Virus record (IMG/VR): IMGVR_UViG_3300025141_000089
Location: 1-61,539 of that record
DNA length: 61,539 nucleotides
Direction: 5' to 3' (one strand)
DNA from: a virus
The position numbers and the translations under genes were made by a program. How positions within the stretch are numbered: the first letter of the stretch is position 1; each line of letters starts with the position of its first letter. Below are positions 17,504 through 25,394 of the stretch, in pieces. The notes under the pieces were generated by a model. That model did not search any database, had not been told where the DNA came from, and saw only the letters and a program-made list of their open reading frames with translations.

Positions 17504-17542
17504 ACTCCTATATCTCTAATATATGTATAAAGATATAGGAGT
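17504..17542 (-). promoter_or_regulatory. gp13 late promoter within a 12-bp inverted repeat
   Basis: The perfect arms ACTCCTATATCT (17504-17515) and AGATATAGGAGT (17531-17542) enclose the late octamer TATACATA (17522-17529, minus strand). On the minus-strand RNA the second arm carries the gp13 AGGAG site and is followed by UUUUUAAUG. Read-through RNA would fold it shut, or terminate at the U-run; RNA started at the internal promoter lacks the first arm. T4 genes e and soc are known to use this layout. Confidence 0.6.
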
Positions 17543-17560
17543 GGGGGAAAGCAACAAATA

Positions 17561-18079
17561 CTATTCTTTGTTTTCTTCCTCTGGGTTTTCTGGCGGTTGT
17601 TCTTGTTTTCCTACGGCAACATCTAAATCGTGCATTACATCATAATCTATATTTTCGATGTAGTATTTTCGTGTTACTGGTTCTTCTGCTTCATCTGAAG
17701 TGCTTATTGTATAATTAGTAAATCCAGGCATTTGCAGAGGGCATGCGAGTTTAGGATAATCTAATTTTCCATATTCGTCTGCATTTGCAACCAAAAAGGT
17801 TTGTTTCCTATCACCACACCCACACCCACCACAAATATGTTTAGTAGGATCGGTAGTACTTTGATCTAAATATTCACAAGCCGGCAATTCCCCGCCAACA
17901 TTTTCATTGCCAAAACAACTTAATACCCTTAATTGTTTGATTGGTTTATTAATCTTATTGTTATTGATATTTCTTGATGCTAATGCAACAGCAAAACTTT
18001 GCACCATACTAAATGCTTTTTTAATTCCTCGTTGGTTTGGATCCAGCGGTGTTTTTCTAAATTTTGGTTTGTCTGTCAT
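17561..18079 (-). CDS. conserved protein with CGGCGCGD cysteine motif
   Basis: This 172-residue protein has a positively charged N-terminus (RKTPLDPNQRGIKKAF), a pattern of paired Cys (LSCFGNEN, PACEYLD, HICGGCGCGDR, LACPLQMPGF) and an acidic Pro/Glu-rich tail. The Cys spacing suggests a small metal-binding or disulfide-bonded unit around residues 53-120. I believe related genes occur in other marine T4-like phages, but know no function. It sits between gp13 and the cysteine-rich fibre locus, so a role in handling that locus is possible but unproven. Confidence 0.5.
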   Translation of the reverse strand: MTDKPKFRKTPLDPNQRGIKKAFSMVQSFAVALASRNINNNKINKPIKQLRVLSCFGNENVGGELPACEYLDQSTTDPTKHICGGCGCGDRKQTFLVANADEYGKLDYPKLACPLQMPGFTNYTISTSDEAEEPVTRKYYIENIDYDVMHDLDVAVGKQEQPPENPEEENKE

Positions 18080-18119
18080 AATATCTCCATAATAAAGTTT
18101 ATTAAATTATACACTATAA

Positions 18120-18127
18120 TATGTATG
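18120..18127 (-). promoter_or_regulatory. late-promoter-like CATACATA
   Basis: A one-mismatch version of the late octamer on the minus strand, 40 bases before the ATG at 18079. The distance is the same as at gp19 and gp25, and a GGAG site follows. Confidence 0.35.
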
Positions 18128-18141
18128 ATGTCAAATAAAAA

Positions 18142-19884
18142 TCATACAACTTTTAATAAAAGAGCCAGTCGTACATTATGTTCTTTGTCAAGTTCAGAAG
18201 CAGATACAACATCTGATGTCCACATGCTTGTGTTTAGTGATCCTATTTTGGTATTTTTTCTATTGTGTATATATGCAAGCGGTTTGGTGGGGGTTGTTCC
18301 CTCGACAAGTGTAGATGACCAATATGTTCCTTGCATTTCGTGAAATACGCCAGATGAACCCCTAGTAATATCAAGATTCTTAACATCAATCGAATCATAA
18401 GCATTCACATTAAATTCTTCACTCCATATCTCCCCATTATTTCTTTTTTGGGTTTTTGTCATCATAAATGCCAATAAGTTCTTACTTGGCACTACCAAGT
18501 TAAATCCTTTACCTATTCCGTTGATAGAAAAACCATTTCTAATTTGTTCAAACAAATTTAATGGTAATTTCATATTCCATGCACTATCCGCTTTTGATTT
18601 TTTTCTTTTATTAATTTTTAACTTGGCCATACTACCTTCGTGTAGGGAACTCAAACCATAATCAGATTCTAGAACAATAACCGCATATTGATTTTTAGCA
18701 AACGATCTAAAATCATTATGTTCTTCGTCTACAATTATAGATGATTGGACAATACCAGTTTTTGAATGTCCTAAAACTTCAACATCAGGATGAACTCCAC
18801 TTCCATTAAATATCCCAGCATATCTACCTGCAATTCTATATTCTCCTTCTTGCCAAGACTCTACAGTACTTCTAGAAATTGTTCCGTCCTTTAAAAAGGT
18901 TTTTATCATATCAATTTCTGATGTGTGGCCACAATTATATGGTGATCCATCTTGTCGCAATCCCATAAAATATCCATGACAAAATTCTATAGAAGATAAT
19001 TTACAACGGTATTCATTTCGATTAATATTTTCAACACATGCAGACACAATCCCCAACCCAGCCTGTTTCATTGTTTGATTATATCTTTTAATAAAATCTT
19101 CTTCAGGATTAGTTGCATTGTTTTGTATCAACAGATTATCAAACTTACTTTCTACGCCACTTCCACCCTGTGCTTCTGCGGTTTGATTGTTTGCATCGTT
19201 GCAATCCAGAATCTCTTCTGGATTAACAATATCATTACATGCCAATCCTCCTCCTTGATAATTGGCATAGATATTAGAATTGTCATTGCAATCATCACAC
19301 GATTCCGATGCCGAATCACAAACACATTCATCTAAATCTGCACATTGTTGTTCGCTGCACACATTTCTACAGTCATATATACCATTGCCCTGATACACAC
19401 AACAACTATTAGGATATCTAACATCCCACTTAGTGAGTACATCTTTTGCCGAAATTACTGTTTCTGGAACACCCGCGGCACCATTCGTACAAAAATTATA
19501 AACTTGTTCGAGCTCTGCAAATGCCGAACAATCTTCTGGTGACCATATCCCACCTATATCATTACATTGACATTGTGTTAGTTCTTTTAATCCTTCAAGA
19601 CTTGAAGGAATCCAAGTTTGTCTATCAATAGAGTTTAAATAAGCATCATGATTATCAAGATTACTACACGCACAACAACATCCCAGATCAGACAATGGTG
19701 GGCATTCAACATCTCCAACATTTTCTGCATATTGCCAATATCCATCATCTGCAATACAATCATAAAACGATACTAATTCATCCGACTGTGTTCCATCGGG
19801 TAAACAGCAGACACCGAATCCAGTAAATAAATCTTCTTTAATATCAACGGCAGTTCTTATTCTAGATCTAAATTGAATACTCAT
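18142..19884 (-). CDS. cysteine-rich virion protein with unique C-terminal domain
   Basis: This 580-residue protein opens with MSIQFRSRIRT and one recognisable GACC-type module (GVCCLPDGT), then about 200 residues rich in Cys, including CCCACS and CDDCND. From about residue 236 to the end the composition changes to an ordinary globular domain with few Cys. It includes YRIAGRYAGIFNGSG, GKGFNLVVPSKNLLAFMM and a C-terminal YWSSTLVEG...NVRLALLLKVV pattern faintly like the DUF1566/C-type-lectin fold. I infer a fibre tip or adhesin; no family is firmly recognised. It is the last gene of the cysteine-rich run. Confidence 0.5.
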   Translation of the reverse strand: MSIQFRSRIRTAVDIKEDLFTGFGVCCLPDGTQSDELVSFYDCIADDGYWQYAENVGDVECPPLSDLGCCCACSNLDNHDAYLNSIDRQTWIPSSLEGLKELTQCQCNDIGGIWSPEDCSAFAELEQVYNFCTNGAAGVPETVISAKDVLTKWDVRYPNSCCVYQGNGIYDCRNVCSEQQCADLDECVCDSASESCDDCNDNSNIYANYQGGGLACNDIVNPEEILDCNDANNQTAEAQGGSGVESKFDNLLIQNNATNPEEDFIKRYNQTMKQAGLGIVSACVENINRNEYRCKLSSIEFCHGYFMGLRQDGSPYNCGHTSEIDMIKTFLKDGTISRSTVESWQEGEYRIAGRYAGIFNGSGVHPDVEVLGHSKTGIVQSSIIVDEEHNDFRSFAKNQYAVIVLESDYGLSSLHEGSMAKLKINKRKKSKADSAWNMKLPLNLFEQIRNGFSINGIGKGFNLVVPSKNLLAFMMTKTQKRNNGEIWSEEFNVNAYDSIDVKNLDITRGSSGVFHEMQGTYWSSTLVEGTTPTKPLAYIHNRKNTKIGSLNTSMWTSDVVSASELDKEHNVRLALLLKVV

Positions 19885-19908
19885 GTTATATTATATATCC
19901 TTTTTTAT

Positions 19909-21564
19909 TTAAAACATACATTTTGGATAGGGGCAATTTGGAAATTTACAATCCATCCAAACACATTCGCCATCAGGTAATTGAACATTTGTGTATTCAT
20001 CTATTAAAATTTTTCTTGCCTCATCCTGCAAAATTTGTTGGACTTGTTGCCTATCCGGTTCTTCAAGGACACCCTCCGGCCGATCACATTCTTGGCACTC
20101 AGGACCGCACTGGCCGCAATTGCACGGGTAGCCAAGATCACAATCGGTCCCCGTACATTCAGGACAAGGGCCTACATCCATACCTTCATGACACTCAATT
20201 GGGCAAACATGCTGTTCCTTGATGCACGTTAAATAGTGATACTCATGCTGCGTGGCATCACACCAACCCACGTTCGACTCGCAACACGTGTTTGAAAGGG
20301 CCCAGGTAAGACACCAATGTAAACCACTGCGACACGCATGGCAGAGGATCGAGCTCCCAATGCACCCCATCACGTTTACCTGGCCTTCTATTGGCGGACA
20401 ATCGGGGCCGGGCAAGCAAGGTAAGCAATCTTCGGGATTCGAGAATATCTCCCAGCACGGAATTCCATCGCTATCGCGAGGATAAGCTCTACATTGATCC
20501 AAGCGGCCGCAATCAAAACGATCATACCCATCTTTAAATCCACTTGGACAGCAATCACCCCTACAAGTGCCGCGTATCCAATCCCCATCGCAATCACCTT
20601 CACCACAGCATTCCCTCCCATCTTTACAAGGACAGCAGGTTACAAAACGGGGGTTTACATCGCGAGGCACCCAGAACCAATCAGCGCAATCATAATCACC
20701 ACAAGACACACACATATCATCAGAACCTTCACAAACTCCTGGATAACATGTTTTTCGATAATGGAACGTACCTCCACGCTGATGACATGCATGCATATCT
20801 ACGACTTCGCAAGGCTCGTAATCAGGATGTTGCTGGCAACAAGCGCCTGGCGGGAATCTGCACGTCTCGCAATCTAAATTATTTATACCTACTGCAAAAC
20901 ATTCTGGAATCTCATTACCATCCTCATCAAAACAATTACATGTGTACACACCATCGCCTCGATCGTCCCAGTCATCACAAGTCGAATCTTCCCACGGGTA
21001 GTCCGTTACTCTACAACACTTATCATTATCACACCCCTCACCACCATCTTCAACACCACAATCACTAGAACCTAAATGAATTATCCCACCCAGGAGGCCA
21101 CAATTATCCCAAGGATCCCACTCATCAATATCACTAATCCACACACATTCTCCTGCTAAACAGCAAGATACATCAAATGTCGGTGTTGTGCATGTCTCAT
21201 CCCCGCAGGCTGTGGCACCCAAATAGCTCCCACCATCATCATTGCAGTGAGCCTCAGTCTTATAGCCACAGGTCATGTCTTGGTACGGACCTTCACAACA
21301 CGCACCATGTTGCATCGATGCATCGAAACAACCCAACGCACCATCTACATCAAACTCACATGCTGGGCAACATGCTGGGCAAGTTCCAATCTGATCGGCG
21401 CAAGTATATGAATTCCAGTATTCCTCGGTGCAATATCCGTCACCCTCTCCCGGCGTACAGGGCCATGGTGTACCACCAGCAACCGCACATTGACCATTGT
21501 CTAGGTTATCTAGACATGTGCCGTTAGGCAAACAGCAAGGGCCCTTTAAGCTTATATCACCCAT
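19909..21564 (-). CDS. cysteine-rich GACC-module protein (551 residues)
   Basis: The protein is built almost wholly of short Cys modules, for example GPCCLPNGTC, GACCEGPYQDMTC and GACCQQHPDYEPC. Each continues with a spaced C, a GG-x-aromatic turn and two further Cys. There is no collagen-like stalk. Its C-terminus, NVQLPDGECVWMDC...CPYPKC, is nearly the same as that of the gene at 21704-25336. The DNA in its middle part is visibly richer in G+C than its neighbours. No signal peptide is seen, as expected for a virion protein released by lysis. Function is inferred from the neighbouring fibre genes. Confidence 0.5.
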   Translation of the reverse strand: MGDISLKGPCCLPNGTCLDNLDNGQCAVAGGTPWPCTPGEGDGYCTEEYWNSYTCADQIGTCPACCPACEFDVDGALGCFDASMQHGACCEGPYQDMTCGYKTEAHCNDDGGSYLGATACGDETCTTPTFDVSCCLAGECVWISDIDEWDPWDNCGLLGGIIHLGSSDCGVEDGGEGCDNDKCCRVTDYPWEDSTCDDWDDRGDGVYTCNCFDEDGNEIPECFAVGINNLDCETCRFPPGACCQQHPDYEPCEVVDMHACHQRGGTFHYRKTCYPGVCEGSDDMCVSCGDYDCADWFWVPRDVNPRFVTCCPCKDGRECCGEGDCDGDWIRGTCRGDCCPSGFKDGYDRFDCGRLDQCRAYPRDSDGIPCWEIFSNPEDCLPCLPGPDCPPIEGQVNVMGCIGSSILCHACRSGLHWCLTWALSNTCCESNVGWCDATQHEYHYLTCIKEQHVCPIECHEGMDVGPCPECTGTDCDLGYPCNCGQCGPECQECDRPEGVLEEPDRQQVQQILQDEARKILIDEYTNVQLPDGECVWMDCKFPNCPYPKCMF

Positions 21565-21622
21565 TATATAATACTCCCATTAATCATTTGGTGAACAACA
21601 TGCAGTATATGGACCTTGCCAC
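21560..21622. repeat. 63-base duplicate of 25332-25394 (copy A)
   Basis: This segment and 25332-25394 are nearly the same over 63 bases, with a handful of mismatches. Each covers the end of one cysteine-module ORF (WQGPYTxCCSP), the intergenic GGGAGTATTATATA and the start ATGGG of the next gene. It marks a duplicated gene boundary. Confidence 0.85.
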
Positions 21623-21704
21623 CCAAACAGCAAGCGCCCACATTTGAGCCTCTACTTGACGATCTTTCTGTCTTATCGTCCTTAATTGTATATTTATCCT
21701 TCAT
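21564..21704 (-). pseudogene. remnant of a cysteine-module gene
   Basis: A 46-codon ORF fits exactly between two larger genes, sharing TAATG overlaps at both ends. In frame it reads a lysine-rich start and then SNVGACCLGG, the first part of a module. Directly after this the DNA continues in another frame with WQGPYTACCSPND and a stop, matching the end of the gene at 25352 (WQGPYTECCSPDV). The simplest reading is an internal deletion that joined the first half of one module to the last half of another out of frame. It may still be translated as a 46-residue peptide. Confidence 0.55.
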
Positions 21705-24700
21705 TATAAGTCCTCTCTACAAACAGGATATGGGCAATCTGCTCCAACACATTCCATCCAAACACATTCGCCACCAGGTAATTGAACATTTGTGTGGGTA
21801 TCACCAAGATTTGGTGGGGAGATTTCTCTATATGATGTTGTATTGCATTCAGGACCGTTCGAACAATCACAGCTGTGAGAAGGGTCCATCCACCCATAAC
21901 ATTCTGGAGGATCCGCATCACACGCGTCTCCACCTCCTTCAGGGGGACAACAACAACAACAATCACAAGGTTGGTCATTACCATCACCACAATCATTGCA
22001 AACAGACCCTGCGATGCTAAAAGTGCATTCTTTACAGCAGCAATCACAATCCTCTGTTGGACACGACCCACCACATTGCAGAGTACTCGAAGCACAAGGT
22101 TCGCAACTACAATCACCGCATTCTCCGTCAGCAGGACAATTTCCATCGTGACTATATCCAGTAACGGTGCGCCAGCACCCTCCAGCCTCACTCTCACAAT
22201 CGCCACCGGGATATACACATCCACCACCAATTAAACATGTACAACATATTATCGGACAACAAACATCATGGCACATCCCGCAATCGGCCACTATCGCTCC
22301 GCCACCTGCAATACATTCTTCTGGAGTTTTTACTACACATTCATGGGTGTCGGTTGTATTATCAGTTTCACATGGAGCATTGCCTATACCACCATTTGGT
22401 GCTGTGCAACAAAGAATCAGTTCAGGTGTGTTATCGCACGGATATGCACAATAAAAATCGTCTGCTGCTGGAGGTTCAGTAATCCCAGGACAACAATCCA
22501 ATGGCGGGGGACAAGGTGGGCCCAGACCACATCCTGGTGGTTGATTGGAACACGGGAAATTACAACTACCGTCTGGACAACATTCTCTCCCCGCTTGTGG
22601 ACAATAGCAACTATCACACGACTCCATGCAGATATTTTCTGGTTGGCAACAAGACAAGCCATCAGGGCATCCAGCACCACCCATACATCCAGGCATTCCT
22701 GAACAAACTACACAATCATCACCAGAAACAAATTGACAAATTTCCCCAGAACATTCTTCATGATAATAAAAATCACCCTCCAAACTTTCACAATTAAAAG
22801 AAGATTCTTCGCTACAAATTGGTATGTTTTCAAAGTACCGACAACAAGCGCCCCAGTTGTTCTCCGTACAACTATTATTTTCTTGACACGTTTCCTCTTC
22901 TGTCCAATCACCATTGATACCATCACACACAGATTGAGTAACTTCTAAGCACCCTGGCGAATATTCTATACAACAAGCACCAATCACATCATCTTGTTCG
23001 TAACATTCGACACAATCACCATTTAAATGAAAGGTCCCATCCTTAATACCACAATCATAATCTACAGTCATTAAGCAAATATCTTCATCTGTATTTTCAT
23101 CATAATAACAACAAGCACCAAGTACGCATGGATTATCTGAACAATATTTATTAGGTATTAATAAATCATCACCATCACAAAATAAAGCATCCATACAGTT
23201 TCCTGTGAACAATCCATCCACTCTTGAACAACATGCAAAAGCAATATCATCTCCACAATCATCACAGTTTATCATCCCTTGAGCAATACAATCTGGAATT
23301 ATATCTCCACCATCATCCAAACAATTACATGTATAATCAACCCAATCAGTACAAGTTACAACCCCACTAATCGATTTGCAACACTTATCATTATCACATA
23401 CAATCCCATCACAATCATCGACACCAGTATAATATACCCCACCGTTGTTACTACAGTTTGATTGAATATAAGGTGAATAGCATGTACCTCCCAAACAACA
23501 AGAACCATCTGTTGGGTTATCACATTCTATATCTAAACAATCTTGGCCACTATAGAAAAAGTCTAAAGCCTCCTGACAATCCCATTCATTGATGCCATCC
23601 ACACATGTGCCAGATCCCTGTAATAAATGACAACACGCTCCCGAAGCAGGACAAGGATTATCATCACAATTAGTTCCAAAATTTCCAAAGGTATATACAC
23701 CACCACTAATATCTGCACAATCTGGTAAAGTAGTCGTCTCACATATAGGAGTAGAATTGTTAGTATAACAACAAGATCCCATACAAATTTCACAACCGTC
23801 CGCGCCGCATCCACTGCAATCGCCATCCGTGGCACACGATGGGCATCCAACTTCCGGCCCTATTGGTGTTCCTCCAAACTTATGGCAATTCTCGAATGAT
23901 TGGCTCATACAATATTGCGGGTCTCCTTCAAAACAGCAAGCACCATCTTCACATGTAAATATATCCAAATCTTCTCCAGGTGTTCCACTGTATACATCAA
24001 CACACGTTTCTTCTGTGTCAACCATGAAGCAAGCGAAACAGTTATGCATTGTTCCGTTGGGGAGTTCTCCCGGATAACAACAAACAATTTCGCTGCCATC
24101 GTTACAATTGACAGCGCACGAAGAGTCCACTCCCTGCCAATTTCCACCAGCCGCGACACAATCGATGTCAATCATGTTTGGATAACACCAAGGATCCTGA
24201 TTCAAACAACACGCACCAGTTGGTTGCTGAAAACAGTCAGAGTCTTCCGATAATTCCGAACACATTACCAAGTCATGAAAAATTCCACTGTAGCCCTCTT
24301 CACACTCATCCATAATATAAGAATCTGTACCATCTAGACCATCTGCACAGTTCGGCCCGCTGCGAAGATAACTGCAACATGCACCTATATTGCATTGTTG
24401 GTCACACGGATCGCCTTCATAAAAACCATAACCAGTATCAGTATAATAATTACATTGAAATCTAAATATGTTGTCTGAACAGGTTGAATTAGAACCACAA
24501 CATGCACCTATATTGCATTGTGAGTCACAAACCGTATCATTACCCACATAAGTTCCACCATTGCTTCCGCAGTTATCCTCAGTCCTATAGTCACAATCAC
24601 CATTCGTATAACAACAAGCGCCACGTTCAACCGAGTCGCAATCGTTACAATTTGTGTCAATCCATGTACAGGCATTTGACGGCGCGCAATTATCTTCACA

Positions 24701-25336
24701 CTCATTTACGGTAACATTTTCAACACAACTATCATCGTTTCCCTCAGGGTCAATATAACAACAGTAACCCACATTTGAGCCAGGGCATTCATTGCATTCC
24801 GATTGACAAAAGCCAGTAGTATCGCAATCAAAATCAGGACAACACAACGATGTACCAGAAGGAGTACTACAACAATCCTCACCATGATGCCATACAGTTT
24901 CGTTGAACGTGTCATCACCCCTTGACCAACAATCTGCATAATTCATATCGTTTTCACAAAGGTCTACCCCATCTTGCCCACAAGGATTGCATGAATATCC
25001 TGAACACCACTGACAACAACAGGCACCAAGATATGCATCGTCAGTGCCGGTACACCTATCAACATCGCAAGTCGTATCGTTACCCCAATATAAACCTCCC
25101 GCGTTATTGCAATTGTCAGGTGTCATCTGCTCACAATCATGATCTTCTATGCAACACGCACCACCACTCCAACATGTAAAATCACATGCTTCGCAACCGT
25201 TGATAGTACTATCGCAATCATATGAATCATAGTCGTCCGCGTTGGGCCATGGTGTACCACTCCAACCATCCACACATTGGCCAATGGTGGATATATTAAC
25301 ACATGAACCCAAGCCTTGCCAACAACAAGCACCCAT
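21704..25336 (-). CDS. large cysteine-rich GACC-module protein (1210 residues)
   Basis: This protein is made almost entirely of tandem modules with the pattern G-A-C-C-x(3-7)-C-x(5-8)-C-x(3)-GG-x-[WYF]-x-G-x(4-6)-C-x(2-4)-C, so usually six Cys per unit. More than a dozen units are readable, such as GACCYTNGDC and GACCIEDHDC. The last 350 residues switch to denser clusters (CDCCCKEC, CDCCCCCP) and end with NVQLPGGECVWMEC...CPYPVC. There is no collagen stalk or transmembrane segment. I infer a disulfide-stapled extended rod or adhesive coat that associates with the collagen-stalk proteins encoded just upstream. Confidence 0.55.
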   Translation of the reverse strand: MGACCWQGLGSCVNISTIGQCVDGWSGTPWPNADDYDSYDCDSTINGCEACDFTCWSGGACCIEDHDCEQMTPDNCNNAGGLYWGNDTTCDVDRCTGTDDAYLGACCCQWCSGYSCNPCGQDGVDLCENDMNYADCWSRGDDTFNETVWHHGEDCCSTPSGTSLCCPDFDCDTTGFCQSECNECPGSNVGYCCYIDPEGNDDSCVENVTVNECEDNCAPSNACTWIDTNCNDCDSVERGACCYTNGDCDYRTEDNCGSNGGTYVGNDTVCDSQCNIGACCGSNSTCSDNIFRFQCNYYTDTGYGFYEGDPCDQQCNIGACCSYLRSGPNCADGLDGTDSYIMDECEEGYSGIFHDLVMCSELSEDSDCFQQPTGACCLNQDPWCYPNMIDIDCVAAGGNWQGVDSSCAVNCNDGSEIVCCYPGELPNGTMHNCFACFMVDTEETCVDVYSGTPGEDLDIFTCEDGACCFEGDPQYCMSQSFENCHKFGGTPIGPEVGCPSCATDGDCSGCGADGCEICMGSCCYTNNSTPICETTTLPDCADISGGVYTFGNFGTNCDDNPCPASGACCHLLQGSGTCVDGINEWDCQEALDFFYSGQDCLDIECDNPTDGSCCLGGTCYSPYIQSNCSNNGGVYYTGVDDCDGIVCDNDKCCKSISGVVTCTDWVDYTCNCLDDGGDIIPDCIAQGMINCDDCGDDIAFACCSRVDGLFTGNCMDALFCDGDDLLIPNKYCSDNPCVLGACCYYDENTDEDICLMTVDYDCGIKDGTFHLNGDCVECYEQDDVIGACCIEYSPGCLEVTQSVCDGINGDWTEEETCQENNSCTENNWGACCRYFENIPICSEESSFNCESLEGDFYYHEECSGEICQFVSGDDCVVCSGMPGCMGGAGCPDGLSCCQPENICMESCDSCYCPQAGRECCPDGSCNFPCSNQPPGCGLGPPCPPPLDCCPGITEPPAADDFYCAYPCDNTPELILCCTAPNGGIGNAPCETDNTTDTHECVVKTPEECIAGGGAIVADCGMCHDVCCPIICCTCLIGGGCVYPGGDCESEAGGCWRTVTGYSHDGNCPADGECGDCSCEPCASSTLQCGGSCPTEDCDCCCKECTFSIAGSVCNDCGDGNDQPCDCCCCCPPEGGGDACDADPPECYGWMDPSHSCDCSNGPECNTTSYREISPPNLGDTHTNVQLPGGECVWMECVGADCPYPVCREDL

Positions 25337-25394
25337 TATATAATACTCCCATTAAACATCTGGTGAACAACACTCAGTATATGGACCTTGCCAC
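25332..25394. repeat. 63-base duplicate of 21560-21622 (copy B)
   Basis: This is the second copy, here attached to the intact gene at 25352-27427. The match includes the ribosome binding region of the downstream gene, so unequal recombination between the two copies could delete or duplicate the whole 1210-residue gene between them. Confidence 0.85.
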
